DNA of 64,000 nt from NCBI GenBank assembly GCA_027627225.1, contig CM051033.1, forward strand, positions 9,207,501-9,271,500. The letters are read 5' to 3'. Under the pieces are notes generated by a model. The model had not been told where the DNA came from and made no database searches. It saw only the letters and a program-made list of their open reading frames with translations. Below, piece by piece: positions 13,391 through 25,999 of this stretch (within the stretch, counting starts at the first letter, position 1; each line of letters begins with the position of its first letter). Source of the stretch: Congeria kusceri (taxonomy: Eukaryota > Mollusca > Bivalvia > Myida > Dreissenidae). A program made the translations under genes and the position numbers.

Positions 13391-16081
13391 TTATGAAATA
13401 TTTGGGCGGTTTAACGGTATATGTGTACATGATATTACTGAATTCTCGGATCATTGCCCAATTGAGTTCCAATTAAATTGCGTCAATAATGCAGCTATTG
13501 TTAATACTGCTAGTGTTGAAAAATTATTGTGGGACGATAGCTCAATTAAAAATGAAGAATTGCAAAACGTGTTGTATGAAAATAAACAAGTTTTTGATGA
13601 ATTGTTGAAAAGTTTTTCAGATGGTTTAACAGATATTGATACCTACTTGAATAGTTTGTCAAGTACTATTTTTGATCTGTCATTTAAGGTTTATGGTAAA
13701 ACATTTCGCACTAAAGTCAATAACAATCGAAATAGTGGTAAGACATCCCCTTGGTTTAATATTGACTGTAGAAATGCTAAGTCGACTTTTAATCAAAGTA
13801 AACGCATGTATAAAACAAATTCTAGTGATGTAAATAGACTTAATTTTTTGAATGCAAGGAGTGCTTTTAAATGTATCAAACGTAAGGCTAAACAATCTTT
13901 TTACAGGAGTGAAAAACAGAAATTGTCTGTGTTAAGTAAAAGTGGTTCACGCAAATTTTGGAAACATGTTAATAAATTTAAAAGTAATAAAAAGTCTGGA
14001 TCACCTGACATTTCTCTTGAAGAATTTGCCAATCATTTTCGTAATTTGTCAAATAATCCAAATAATAGCACTTATAGAGATGATAATGCAAACAATTATG
14101 ATGTGTATGAGAATATAAATATTGATAGGTTAGACTGCCAATATAGTGAAGAAGAGGTTTGTAAAACTATTGGTAACATGTCCAGATATAAAAGTTGTGA
14201 TATGTCTGGCAATGTTGCGGATTTCTTTATTGATGCAAAAGATTTCATTGCTCCCTATTTGACGACTATTTTTAATCATATATTTGATAGTGGTATTTAT
14301 CCGGTCGAATGGACTAAAGGTGTAATTGTACCTATATATAAGAAGGGTTGTAAATCAAATCCCTCGAATTATATAGGAATTACATTAATAAATATAATCG
14401 CTAAAATATTCTCACTTGTGCTAAGAAATAGGATGAATAAGTGGTGCGAAAATGAGCAGAAGTTAAACGATGCTCAATTTGGTTTTCGCGATAATCGTAG
14501 TACTGTTGATAGTATATTCATCCTGCATACTATAATACAGAAAGTTCTTGCTAATAAGTTAAAACTATACTGTGTATTTATTGATTATGAAAAGGCTTTT
14601 GACACCGTTATACATGATGCATTGTGGATAAAATTAGCTAATTCCCATGTAAGTTGTAAAATGTTAAAAATGCTTAAATCTCTATATTCAAACGTTAAAG
14701 CTTGTGTTAAAAATTCTGAACACATGCCGTATTCTGAACTGTTTGACATAACACTTGGTGTCAAACAAGGAGAGCCTCTGTCTCCTTTACTGTTTATCTT
14801 ATTTATTAATGATATCAAGGATTATATTGATGTGTCTAAAATGTCTGTAAATGATATTGAAAAATTATCACTATATATCTTACTATTTGCAGATGATATT
14901 GCTTTGTTTACGACTGACCCCAATAGTTTGCAGGCCCAGCTAGATTGTGTAAACCAATATTCTTCTAAATGGGGCCTCAAGATAAATGTAGCTAAAATAA
15001 AAATATGCATATTTGAACGCAAAAAATCTAGAAATAATTTTACATGGAGTATAAACAATATTAATCTTGAGATTGTTGATAGTTTCTGCTACCTTGGGAT
15101 GAAATTTTATTATACCGGAAGTCTTGCTAATGCTGTAAAAGCACTAAATGAACAGGCTCTGAAGGCATATAATGGCCTTATATCACTGTTTACTAGAGTA
15201 TCTTTAGATATTAAAACAAAATTGTTACTGTTTGATTAAACTGTTTCATCTATTATTTTGTATGGTAGTGAGATTTGGGGCATATATGACTTCAAGGAGG
15301 TAGACAAAATCCATATCAAATTCTGTAAGCATATTCTTGGCGTGCGTACCCAAACATCCACAGTTGCCGTCCTTGGTGAATTAGGTAGATTCCCACTTTC
15401 GGTTATTTACAGGGAAAGAGCCTGAAAATACTGGTGTAAAATTATGAAAAATCCGGAATCACTTCCAGGCAAAATATTTACAGAACATATTTTAGATAAC
15501 AGTTTTAATTCATTGAATTTCAAAAATAGCTGGGGAAAGGCGGTTAATAATGCATTAGATATGCTTGGATATGGCTACTTATGGTATATGTTTGATATTA
15601 ACTGTTGCTATATACCCATGTTAAAGCAAAGGTTGCGTGACCAATATATACAGATATGGTCGGAAACTGTGAATTCTCAAAACAAATTAGAGTATTATAA
15701 AAAATTCAAAACTGTTTTTAGGTATGAAACATATTTAGATGCTATTGACCAGGATAAATATAGAATTGCATTGACTAGGTTACGATTATGTTCACATTCG
15801 CTTGAGATTGAAACAGGAAGATACCATAATGTGGATAGAATTAATAGACTATGTAAAATATGCAATTACAATGTTGTTGAGTCAGAATTCCACTTTGTAC
15901 TCTGCTGTCCCTTGTATCATGACTTAAGGCAAAAATATAAAATTTCAAATGCTTTTTGAACTATTAATAAATTTGTTAATCTCATGTCATCAGAAAAAAT
16001 TGGTTTGTTAAGACGACTTTCAAAATTGACGTACTTTGCGATGTTACGACGTTCTCAAACCCTAGATAGTGTTGCTTCTTA
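13391..16081 (+). pseudogene. LINE reverse transcriptase with three in-frame stops
   Basis: One frame runs from the end of the endonuclease (SDHCPIEF, about 13,450) to TAA at 16,081. Reverse transcriptase motifs are in order: VIVPIYKKGCKSNPSNY; DAQFGFRDNRSTVDSIF; motif A FIDYEKAFDT (catalytic Asp at 14,583-14,585); motif B GVKQGEPLSPLLFILFINDI; motif C FADD (14,886-14,897); then KWGLKINVAK. The thumb and C-terminus follow, with LRLCSHSLEIETGRYH and a zinc-knuckle-like CKICNYNVVESEFHFVLCC. In-frame stops at 15,237 (TAA), 15,423 (TGA) and 15,957 (TGA) break it, while the frame is otherwise intact to the end. The catalytic residues I can see are present, so inactivation comes from the stops and the upstream frameshift. 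Confidence 0.9.
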
Positions 16082-16470
16082 ACCTACTTATAAAATAAGT
16101 TAATCAATCCACTTTATAGATAGATATGTTTTTGTACAATATTTTTATAAAGCCTGCTTTGTATAATTGGAATTATGTATTTTGAACTTGTAATGTTGCT
16201 AATGGCCATCTTTCATGATGTGTTTTGTAAATGGCCAAAGGCATTGCTCATGCCGATTTGCCAATAAACCTGTAAACCTGTATTGATATCCTACACTTAT
16301 CCGATTACAAGACGACATTTTTCTGTAACGTATAGAAATGTAATTATTCCAAATAAGTTAAAGACATTTTGTAGGGTAATGTTAATTAATGAATGGGACA
16401 TTGTGCGTCATCGTTTTCAAATTTGATAATGTACAGAGGTAACTGATGCGTCAATTTGTTCGGACAATAC

Positions 16471-17218
16471 GTAATCTGAAAGTCACTCTATCACAGATGG
16501 AAGAACGTTCATACTATATTATAATATGTTGGTAATATAAGTAATATTCACATCTTAGAATCGATATTTTCTATTCTATAAACGAAGATATCTACAATAT
16601 ATTTGAACTCATGTTTTTGTTTTATAAGAACTTGATTTTTTGTTTTATCTTAGTAAAATTATTTTGTAATATTGTGTGCAATATCATACAAATGTGTGAC
16701 AATCTGGTGTTGAAATATATTTTAATGTACAGTTAAAACATGTATTTTATTAATCTAACATTAGTTTTTATCAAAGTTTAAAGATTGGTGCAAACTATGT
16801 TTATGTATATTCACACTAATATTTGTCCTATACTTCTGCGATAGAGCAGCTTTAAAAAACGGCTGGATGTTTTGTATCATTTCAGGTGATATTTCGTATT
16901 AATTTATAATCATTTAAATCAAACATTACTCAATCAATATTTTACTTGGTGATGCTGTGATTTTGTGATTGTACCTGTATTTAGCTGTGATTATATATCT
17001 CTGATTTTATGTGATTAAATTGATTTCGAATTGATATATAATTATATTCATCTTCTCTTTATGCTAAATATAGAACTGGTAATAGATAAATAAGGAAACA
17101 GACATAACAAAAACATATTGTTTATTGCATTGTATGCTGCACACTAAAACTATTTTTATTAAAAGATGAAGTCCTTGTCTTGTAGTGGGCAAGAGTTTGC
17201 TGTCGTTTCGTCTTGACT
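16471..17218. other. AT-rich spacer, no gene recognised
   Basis: No open frame of note and no clear repeat lies between the right 19-bp arm and the minus-strand terminal exon. It could hold the 3' UTR of the minus-strand gene fragment. Confidence 0.5.
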
Positions 17219-17333
17219 TCACCCAGCCGACTGAAACAGATCCACCTGGACAGCATTGATGTTCAAATAAAGATTTTCCTCTTGGTTCAGCCCCTTTACT
17301 CTCTTGCGAGCTGTCGTGTCAAAGAAATGGATC
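17219..17333 (-). CDS. Terminal coding exon of an unrecognised gene (37 aa)
   Basis: Read on the minus strand, an acceptor (TTACATTTCAG) precedes G plus 37 codons and TGA. The peptide includes IHFFDTTARKRVKGL and ends VQVDLFQSAG. It is polar, not low complexity, and more GC-rich than its flanks. The exon begins in phase 2, which matches an AG/GTATCA donor of the exon at 17,566-17,660 and recreates an Arg codon across the junction (DEFQV-R-IHFFD). I do not recognise the family. The alternative CAA/GTGAGG donor would put the upstream exon in a Leu/Gln-rich frame, which is less protein-like. Confidence 0.45.
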
Positions 17334-17565
17334 CTGAAATGTAATCGGGAAAATATACAAGCTTTTCATTATTATGTGGTTGAGCAAACTACAAATAACT
17401 AATCAGTAGTATTAATTTCAATTATCCATGGATTCATGCTTTCATGTTTGAAATAACGATCTTCAAATTTGCCCAAACTACTAGTATATACGAAAATTGC
17501 ATAATCATTGAAGTGAGAGAACCATTATGCATATAATTACATAATAATATAACATGATTTGATAC

Positions 17566-17660
17566 CTCACTTGAAATTCATCTGGGGTTGATTCATTTTC
17601 AACTTCATCGAAGTCCGTAGCAGTAGTAGTAGTAGTTGTTGTTGTATTAGTAGTATTAGT
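17566..17660 (-). CDS. Thr-rich acidic linker exon joined to the exon at 17,219
   Basis: A TTTTTTTAG acceptor precedes 95 bases: 31 codons plus AG. The translation begins with a Thr/Asn run built on ACT/ACA repeats, then an acidic ATDFDEVENESTPDEFQV. A donor AG/GTATCA follows. Such Thr-rich spacers are typical of extracellular or mucin-like linkers (family knowledge); the function here is unknown. The exon starts in phase 0 and needs at least one upstream exon. That exon must lie between 17,661 and the inverted repeat, inside it, or beyond it. I could not identify it. Confidence 0.4.
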
Positions 17661-17846
17661 CTAAAAAAAGAACATATTTGATAATAATATCACATATCAT
17701 ATGGAAGCGGACATAAAACAACTTTGTGACACACTATGAAAATTAAACTCTTCAAATCTTTATTCATATTTTCAGTAACAATACAAATGCATGAACGCAA
17801 CATATTAACGTAAATAAATAAGCAGGTATGCTCTAACATTGCTGTA

Positions 17847-18256
17847 TTCCACAAATAGCATAACAAATTTGTGACCCACACATAGCAATATTTTATTTTC
17901 TACCAAAAAATCGGTATCAGACGTATGTGGGCAAACATACTTTTTGTGCTGTTTCTCAGGTAAGAATTACAGTGTCCGCCTTACGTTTGGCATCTTCAGC
18001 AGCAATATTATGACATTTATTGACGATTAAACAAAAAGTATTCCACACATAGCATGCCAATTTATGTTTGAAAAGATGCGCGGTTGCAGTTTATAAAAAA
18101 AATGCTAAATCAATCTGCCACTCGTCTTTATTTCGTAAAAATCGGTTCAGAATTAATAGAGAAATTATAAAAAAAAACGTTACCTGAAGCGAGGGATTGT
18201 TTTCGGTGGAATGACCCACACAGAACAAAATAGATCACGTGGGTACAGGCACCGTG
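17847..18256 (-). repeat. Right ~410-bp terminal inverted repeat
   Basis: This is the reverse complement of the left arm, about 30 bp shorter through internal indels. The small open frame of the left arm is interrupted here by TGA where the left arm has AGA. Confidence 0.85.
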
Positions 18257-18261
18257 AATAG

Positions 18262-20639
18262 GCAATTAAAGTAACGATTATATATATATAACTGTGTTGC
18301 TTAAATCCATCGTGCAGGAAAGTTGTCCTCGTTTCAAGTATAATGATTGAAAACAAATGTCATTAATTACGCTTGGTGAAGGTGAAAATGTGGAAAAGTG
18401 ACGAATAGGGAAATAGTAATAGTGGCTCTGGAAGTCAATCGACCTACAGAGGTTATTAGATTCATACAAAGCAATATTTGTTATTTAATAGCCAAGCATA
18501 AGAACTGTATTTGCATAAGAACAAGCATGTATTTGTACTAATTGTAATTCGATGTCTAATTGCCGTTTTACCTGTAACTACTTAATTTTGAAATTTGATG
18601 CAAGGATTTGCATGAACATTTATGAGTAGGTAAGAAATGGGCCGATGTACGCACGATTAAATTTGGGTGGTAATCTGGATTCAGGATTTGTGCAAAGGGA
18701 CCTAATTATTGCAAGACAGGCCACATTAGCTACCCTGTCGGATGTCTTCGCTATCCGCGTGCTTTCCATTAAGGAACATTATTTTTATATATGCCCATAG
18801 ACGTATGACCCGGACGTTTCAGGGCAGCCGGTTGCGCCACCCCCCCTTTGCCCCAGCCTTACATGGAACCGCTAGTGGTACACACACTGTAGGTCTTTAT
18901 TACAATCGACCGTACTCATAGATGTTGGCTTGGAGACTGTTTAATTTATTTTTAAATGTCGCATATACATAATATATTCGTTGAATACATGCACGTAGTA
19001 CATACTGACAAATATTCTTGAGATAAAACAAAACAATCTGCACAAACATAATATGTTCGTTTCAATATACATTATCTACATATCATTAAATAGGTTTTAG
19101 GATACATTTAATCAACCTAGTATCGTCATAATATGAAATTGTATAAACTATTTGAATAAAATGTGTTAAACTGAGAAGACAAGTCTATTTAATAGTATCA
19201 ACTTTTGTCCATTCGTGGTTACTTTTCAATAGATTCCCCAAAACAAATGTTATAAATGCATTTAAATGCAACTAAAGAATATATCAAATTTGTAGCAACT
19301 GCTGAGAAATGTACAGTTGCAATAAAACATTTCTTTTCTGGTGGGAAAACTGACATGAAAACCATCAAAATAACACTTATATTTATTAGTTCACTCTGCG
19401 ATATAATTTAAATGTGTTGGTATGCACGTTTAAGCTTGTAATTAGAGTTAAAATAAGTAATTATGCACGTCTAAACTAAAATATATGAGATTCGTATGAT
19501 TCCAAGCAGTAAGTGTTATGGTTAGTTTGCAAAATTGTTTCGGGTGGCAGTAGATGTATATATCAAACAGTGCATGCATTTTTACTAATACTAAAACATA
19601 AATAATACACTCTTTGTGTCGTGATGGAGTTAGTTTATCCATTGCAGATAAAAAAATCAAAATCGGTATCGTGCCCTATTTTTTAACCGGCAACACAAAT
19701 AGTTCTCTATTTCTAGGCGACAGTGAAGTGTCGAGAAAGTCGGATTTTTAGTGGACTAAGTTTACACATATTAAATGAAACTTAAATGCTAGTAGATTTC
19801 AATTAAATATAGTACGTATACACACGTTTCATTACATTTATAGTAAATTAGCATGACAGAAACAAATAATACGTTTAAAAAATTCCATGATCGATACTGT
19901 GAACCGGATCACCGCCAGAATCTAGCTAGTGTGTCATTTGCACATTGTCAATAGTTTCAGAAATTAGATGCAAGTATGTTCATAACAGGTTATGTAAAAT
20001 GTCAAGCTTTCTTATAAACTTACCAAAAACCAAGGCAGAAAAGCATTCCATCATTCCCATGCGTAATACTGTTAGTATTAGTGTGCCTGGCGCATCCGTG
20101 TTTTCAATTACAGGTAAAACGGCAAAATTGCAGAATTTGTTTTTGTTACATACTATGCAAAGCGATCCGTCACCTCGGTGTTTGGAATGGTTAAACTATT
20201 GTTTTCCCGTTGACAAATGCTATCAACAAATATACCGATTCAATACAGACAATGACATCTAAAAGATCTTGCACTATTGTAATTAGGTAGCCATGTCATT
20301 AGTAATTTCAACATTGAACCTCAGTTTCGGGAAACACTAGATAAACAATATCTTCAACATGAAGCAGAAAGATTAGCAATATATTTTTTCCGTCAAAGAT
20401 TTACTTTTGCCGCAATGCTGTCATCTACCTTATTAATATAATCAGGATTGTAATGGCTATTATTTGACGATGAATCTAAATATTCTCAATTCAATCAGTT
20501 TGCGATGAAATTTGTGTGAAGTTTCCTTTTTTTTTATTTGCAATAGAGATGTGTGTAAGCACGGAAAATACTTGACATCAATAAGAACTATGCATGTGTA
20601 GTATTCACCCACATACATCCTATAGAGAGACGCTATTCT
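18262..20639. other. AT-rich sequence, one weak open frame
   Basis: There is no recognised gene. An ATG frame at 19,999-20,262 (+) encodes 87 residues with mixed composition but no motif, and I treat it as unproven. A more GC-rich patch at 18,700-18,900 contains CACCCCCCCTTTGCCCC and no clear exon. Confidence 0.5.
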
Positions 20640-21130
20640 ACATCAATGTTTGTGGCCTAAATTTAGCTGATTTACGAAACAAATGCTCAAACAAATCAAA
20701 GTAACACGCTTAACAACAGGGACGTCCCGTGGTAATCTAAATGCCAATGTGAGGTCACAGTCCTAACGATGTAGTCATAATTTAGACACAAGTCCACAAA
20801 ACAAGAAATAATTGAAATAATACGTTTAACTTAGGAGACCAGGTGCTGCTCCAGCGAACCAAACAGATTCATCACTCCATCTTTCAAACATTCTTGTGCA
20901 ACGAGCCTAGACAATTTACAGGTGATAGCTAAACATAAAGGTACGTGATTGAAGTCAAAGCGCGTGTGTTCTGATTGTTACCAGAATACTACTGCGATAT
21001 ATTCGTTGGATTTGGATTAATTATTAAAACAGATATTGATTAATGTTTAGAGTATTAGACAAGAACTGACGGAAATGTTCAAATATTTATATTTGATAAA
21101 CCTGTACACAAATGGTTAGGCATTTGTTAA
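20640..21130. repeat. Dispersed diverged copy of the 0.83-kb array unit
   Basis: The order of landmarks from the 4.4-8.0 kb array recurs: an ACGTCCCGTGGTAATCTAAATG-type block, AAGAAATAATTGAAATAA, GAGACCAGGTGCTGCTCCA, GTGTGTTCTGATTG, and ACTGCGATATATTCGTTGGA. It is about 13 kb from the array and more diverged, so this sequence family is dispersed as well as tandem. Confidence 0.55.
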
Positions 21131-21567
21131 TTGTTCGCATATTGTTGAGCTGTAATGATTTTATGTTGAAAATATGCAGTGCGAATGTATTGCTAAATCT
21201 ACAATCTATGCTGTTTATATTGAATTAATTTGCAATATATTTAACATGGCATGTCATGTTTATTATATATTTTTAATTTGGTGTACAAGTCTTGAAAATT
21301 GCATTGTTATTGTATAAGTATTAACGGAGCACTCATATTATGATTACATTTGTGTCTGTATATACTGTACCACAACTTTCATATGATCTAGTATATTGTT
21401 ATAATGTATTGTCATGCATTTTGGACCGGAGACCTAATTTTACGAAATACTACACTTGGTTAAAGTTGACTTAAACTGAACTATTAGTTGACATATGTCA
21501 CTTACGGGTACATTTGGTGTCAATTGGCCACCATATTTGAAGACATAGAGGATATTTGATGATTTAA

Positions 21568-22040
21568 GTGAATGATCGAATTTTATTTTTTGAGTAGTCA
21601 TAGAATAAACATGTCTATGACCACGAGTGAAATAAATATTCGATCATTCACTGAAATCAACGATTATATTTTTATGCTTTTGTACAATAAGCAAATACAA
21701 TTGCGAGTGAAAAGCTTAAAATTGCGCGTGAAAAATGACGTCATAAATGATTCCAAAATTGTTTATCATAAGTGTGGTGGGAAAAAATTGCCATACTTTG
21801 TGCGTCGTGTCGCAAATTTGTGTAGAATTTTATCATGTGTTTTCTGCAAACAAATGTGTGTAAATACTGTAAATGTATATACATTTGCCGATGAAGGTAA
21901 ACATATACTGGTAGATCGATGCGATTGATAGAAAAATATTGCGTTTTATATTATATTTTCACTGCTGTGAAAAAATAAAATGCTCCATCAGTGAAAATAT
22001 AAGATTTTATTTCACCAATAAAATTCGATATTTAACTGAA
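21568..22040. mobile_element. Foldback/MITE-like element
   Basis: GTGAATGATCGAATTTTATT at 21,568 pairs with a reverse-complementary arm ending CGATCATTCAC at 21,651 (about 38-bp imperfect stem, ~10-nt loop centred on ATAAACATG). A second inverted pair, ATATTTTCACTG / CAGTGAAAATAT, lies near 21,953-21,998. A 118-codon open frame crossing the element (21,572-21,928, non-ATG start) is probably a by-product. Confidence 0.6.
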
Positions 22041-25000
22041 AAGCAAATAATACAAGAATAGTTATTATTCCGCAAGCAGTAAACGATATCCAGCTGCTCT
22101 AACCACAGTTTTAGAAAAAAAATGCTTGATTGGCATTATACATATTACAAACTACTACAGAATCTTGAATATCTCGTTGCGCTACATGTGCTTGTTGTTT
22201 CGGACATTTGTTGGAAACAACGGAATTCTGGAGGCGAACCGGATTGGCTATATGGACAAGGTGGCAGTTTCTCAACAAGCTAAGAATTGTAATGGTTGAA
22301 CAGCGTCTCTTTGGAAATCGTGTTGACACAAGGCGCTGTAATGATTACATCAGAGAGTTCTGAACATTTATTAGTGTATCCACAACGTTATTGCGGTCTG
22401 TTTTATCTTATATTATTTGCTACATTTAAAACAGTTTGTTTCCTTTTCGCAGTCTGTGACGTTGCAGTCTTAATATGCACGTTGGATAAATCATAAGTGA
22501 AACCATTTTATATCGAAACTAAGCAAACCAAATTACTGACAGCAAGAAGCTTACTTACTGGAAATTAGTATGTAAATGCTATAGATGATTTCTAAACACG
22601 TCTAAAAGTAACATACAGAGAAACACAATCTATATATCGTTTTATTTTCCTAAAGACAATATACACTATATCAAACTATGTAGTTTGCGAGGGTAGGGGG
22701 ACACTTACTAAACGAAACTAAATGAAATTTTAATTGTAGATAATCCGTGCAAATGATGAATGCAATATCTAGTCTTGCTGACAACTAAACCATAATAAGG
22801 TACATGCACATATAACAGAGCAGCAGGGATTATCACGCGCAAAGCGTAAGTTCAAGTAAACGGTTTTACAAAACACGTATTGCAGCTAACCGTGTGTTAT
22901 TTTAGTTTGGGGTCTCTTTGTTTTAAAATCGATGGTGCATTTACCGTTTCATAATTTTGCATTAGCGCAGTATTTTGGATTGTGTTAATATCAGTATGTT
23001 CATTACACTAAAAGCGATTCATACTTGAAAAATATATCATTTAATGCGCATTGGTTCGTTTAAGCCGCATAAACAAACATTTCGTTCATCTGACTTACAA
23101 ATTAAAATTACTCGTACTAGTTTATATTGGTTATAGAACAGAATTATATTAAGCAATTGTTGAAATATATTGTATACATATAATCGATGTATCACTTTTT
23201 ATATCAGATATACATTCATACATATACCTTTTAGTTTATAAGTATTGCTGAAATGCGGTTTTAAATTTATTAATCATTGCTACAAATACACAAACAAACA
23301 AACAACTACAAAAAACAACGTTGATCACATTTTCTAAAATGTCTTTTTATATAATTTTGAGGTAGATATATGTACATGTTTTATGATTTGTGAAAGTAAT
23401 ATAAGTTTGCTTCTGTTGATTCATTACTGTGCGTTAACACAAACTGCAATGAGTGTCTCGTAAAATGTGAATGCTATTCTCATTAATTTTTGAATTAAAA
23501 TGTCCTGTTGTATTCGAATTATTTTGTCAACGCTCGTTTTCTATGTCGTTCCACATATATACACATGTTTCTTGCTCCATAAGATGCCGTGTTATATAGC
23601 AATGGGAACTTGTGCATTTTGTTAGAATGTTGATAAACGGAAACAAAACATGGTCTTCACGTTTTTATTCTTCTTAACACAATGTTTTATATGTTGTGTA
23701 TAAACACGTTTTACACATAGTGTAGTATTTCCTAGAACTATTTGAGTGCCGTCTTGTTTGAGATCGGTAATGAGCAGTGTCGTGTGGAGAATGGAAATAA
23801 ATATATCCAAGACAATTGTCTACCAAGCAGTGATAAAGGTAAACTAATAAAGAACCCGAACAACCTCCAGAGGTGTTTACATTGCCCTAAGATGCAACGC
23901 AATAAAGTGACTTTATGACCGAATGGTCTGGTTAAATCGGACCATTTTAGAACTCGTATCACCGATAGATATTATCGTTTTTCGAAACACAGGATGATGG
24001 GGTATTTATTGAAGGTGCGTGATTGGTTATAGAGACCGAAATAAGACCTTAACAAAATAGTGCAAAAGTATTTGCCAATGGAGGATTATTAATATTACGT
24101 CGTCCAGTTATTTCGTGACTTCAACGAGAGAATTAAACTAGTTTGATATAATTTAGAATTTTTACCGAACATATCCAAATCATAAAAGTGACTGTAACAG
24201 GACATAACACCTATTTATCTAAGTACTCATTCATAGATTGTATATAATTATGCTCTATCACAGTACTACGAGTACTATTCAAGTGCTAACACATGTCATG
24301 GCAATAATAATTGTGTTTCACAACAAAGACTAGTTTGTTTACCAAAACGAAAAACACAGGAAAAAAAAAATGGGTTTTAAGAAGTACATTTTAACAAATG
24401 CAGTCCACAATGTCAAAATCCTATATTTATATCGTTTTTATTTTCAAGTCGAAAAGTCATTATATTGAACGATTTAAAATACCACTGACAGCCGACTAGC
24501 CGGACCTGGCAGTGGGTGAAACATTTCTTCGTTAAGTAGTTGCTACCTTCTCTTCCTATAGGTGCAAGTTTTATATTAGTTATTTTTTTTTAATGTGCAT
24601 TATCTTTATATATTTATGCGGTAGGTATGTCATATAAATTACTATCTTTAACAGGGAAGAAGTGTTCCATACTATTTCCTTCGAACGATGCGTTGTAATT
24701 TCGAACGTTTCTCCGACATCAAGTCAAATATCATTCGAATACTATCATACACGATTTACGTTTGTATGTACGATCTTACATATCAATTATTTTCAAAAAA
24801 AGCAGATGAAAGTGACACTAAAACTTGAAATTAAGACAGAAAGAAAAACAATGACAAAGAAAACAGTTCGATATGAAAGAAATCAATAAGTACTAGTGTC
24901 GACTTTTGCATCTTTTATTGGTGTTGTGTAACCTAAACCAACAGTCAAGTCAACGTATATACATGTTTTTGGGGTTCTGCTTGCACAGACGAAAACTTGC

Positions 25001-25999
25001 TTATTGTGCATTAAAAGCAATGTTTGTTCTTAACTTTTATTCCATTTTAAATAGAAATATATTTTAATTAAGTTTATTTTGTTTATTGTATTTATACCAC
25101 TATATCTGCAGTAAGACCGTACATACACACTGTCCTTGCCCTTTTTATGATTGAATGGACATGTGACTAACTATGCAATGGTGCCCACCAAGCCTTAATT
25201 TGTCATTTATGTATATAAGCATAAAATAATTCACGTTTCTGCATTGTTTTTTATTTATAGTATTCGGTATTTTACGGAATTATTCGTTATGCGTTTCGTT
25301 GAAAGCGAAACAATAGCTCGTGCATTGCATGGTTTTGTATGGATATATAAACGTTAGACGGCATGGTTTGTCACTCAAGGTTTTATTGGCAGCAAAGTAA
25401 GGTCAATGGCCCGCCCACTCACCCCGTTTTTACTATTGCTTTGTTTTATAATATTGTATCTTTTTACAATGATGAATGAAATGTATGAGAAATATTTCTT
25501 ATATTAACCTTGGTATTTCTTCAGTGCATGTAATTTAAGCACTGGGAGGTTGGGAGGTTGTTTGAACGTCTTTGTTCGATTAAGGTAACTAGGAACAAGT
25601 TTAAGCGGATGCTTTTTGTTTAATATAATTTATGTTTGCATATATTAGATTTCGTGTGATTATTCATAATGTGATGTGTAAACGTGTTTTGGTAAGTTTA
25701 TACATAGACGAATTTAGCACTTGAAGCACATATCTCATGCAACATGATTGAATAAGTCGTATTTTTAGATGTCGACAACATACACGCAGTTTTATAACTG
25801 TACTCGGTGATTTTAATTGTCTAGTAATGATTTCTATGTTTTTCACACGATGATCATTGATAATCCCGTTGCTGTGGCTTTCTAGCTGTTGACGTCGGTT
25901 TAATGTAGATGCTGTGATATGTCATAATATGCGTTATTATATAAGTGTAATTTTAATGATTCATGTTTCAGTCCAATATTTATAGCTGTAGGTGTATGC
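22041..25999. other. AT-rich sequence, no gene recognised
   Basis: Short open frames only. A reverse-complement tRNA-like fragment (ATATCCAGCTGCTCTAACCA at 22,087) might be a remnant of a SINE head, but no B box is found. The rest shows no tandem repeats or exon-like GC-rich blocks. Confidence 0.5.

Larger units (their letters stand above)
12540..16281 (+). mobile_element. Decayed non-LTR retrotransposon (LINE), plus strand
   Basis: The element runs from a short GC-richer segment (end of an upstream frame) through an apurinic-type endonuclease and a reverse transcriptase to a ~200-bp 3' UTR. The UTR has a hairpin (ATGGCCAAAGGC..GCCGATTTGCC), AATAAA, and a tail made of a short repeat (CCTGTAAACCTGTA) instead of poly(A). 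It is 5'-truncated: no ORF1 is found. One frameshift and three in-frame stops make it inactive. The short-repeat tail and CCHC-like C-terminus suggest a CR1/jockey/RTE-X-like lineage, but I cannot assign the clade. Target-site duplications are not clear. Confidence 0.9.
12336..16470. mobile_element. Possible small TA-type MITE interrupted by the LINE
   Basis: GTATTGTCCGAACAAATTG at 12,336-12,354 is exactly reverse-complemented at 16,452-16,470. Taking TTGTCCGAACAAATTG as the terminus leaves TA on each outer side, like a Tc1/mariner-type target duplication. Without the LINE (about 12,540-16,281) the element would be about 395 bp. No further inner homology between the two ends is seen, so the call rests on the 19-bp perfect arms and their placement around the LINE. 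Confidence 0.4.
10989..18261. mobile_element. Candidate large TIR transposon (7.26 kb) with CACGGTG termini
   Basis: A ~420-bp segment at 10,994-11,433 recurs in inverted orientation at 17,847-18,256. The outermost ~79 bp differ by only one indel and one substitution. Both outer ends read CACGGTGCCTGTACC, and AATAG directly abuts each end (10,989-10,993 and 18,257-18,261), as expected of a 5-bp target-site duplication. CAC termini with 5-bp duplications are known for the Transib/RAG-like superfamily, whose ends resemble the recombination signal heptamer. That assignment is my inference: no transposase is seen. The interior holds a decayed LINE, a zinc-finger exon and two minus-strand exons. 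Alternatively, these are two solo repeats in opposite orientation. Confidence 0.5.

Noticed and set aside
21572..21928. 118-codon open frame
   Set aside because: Starts at a non-ATG codon and runs through the arms of a foldback element; no motif.
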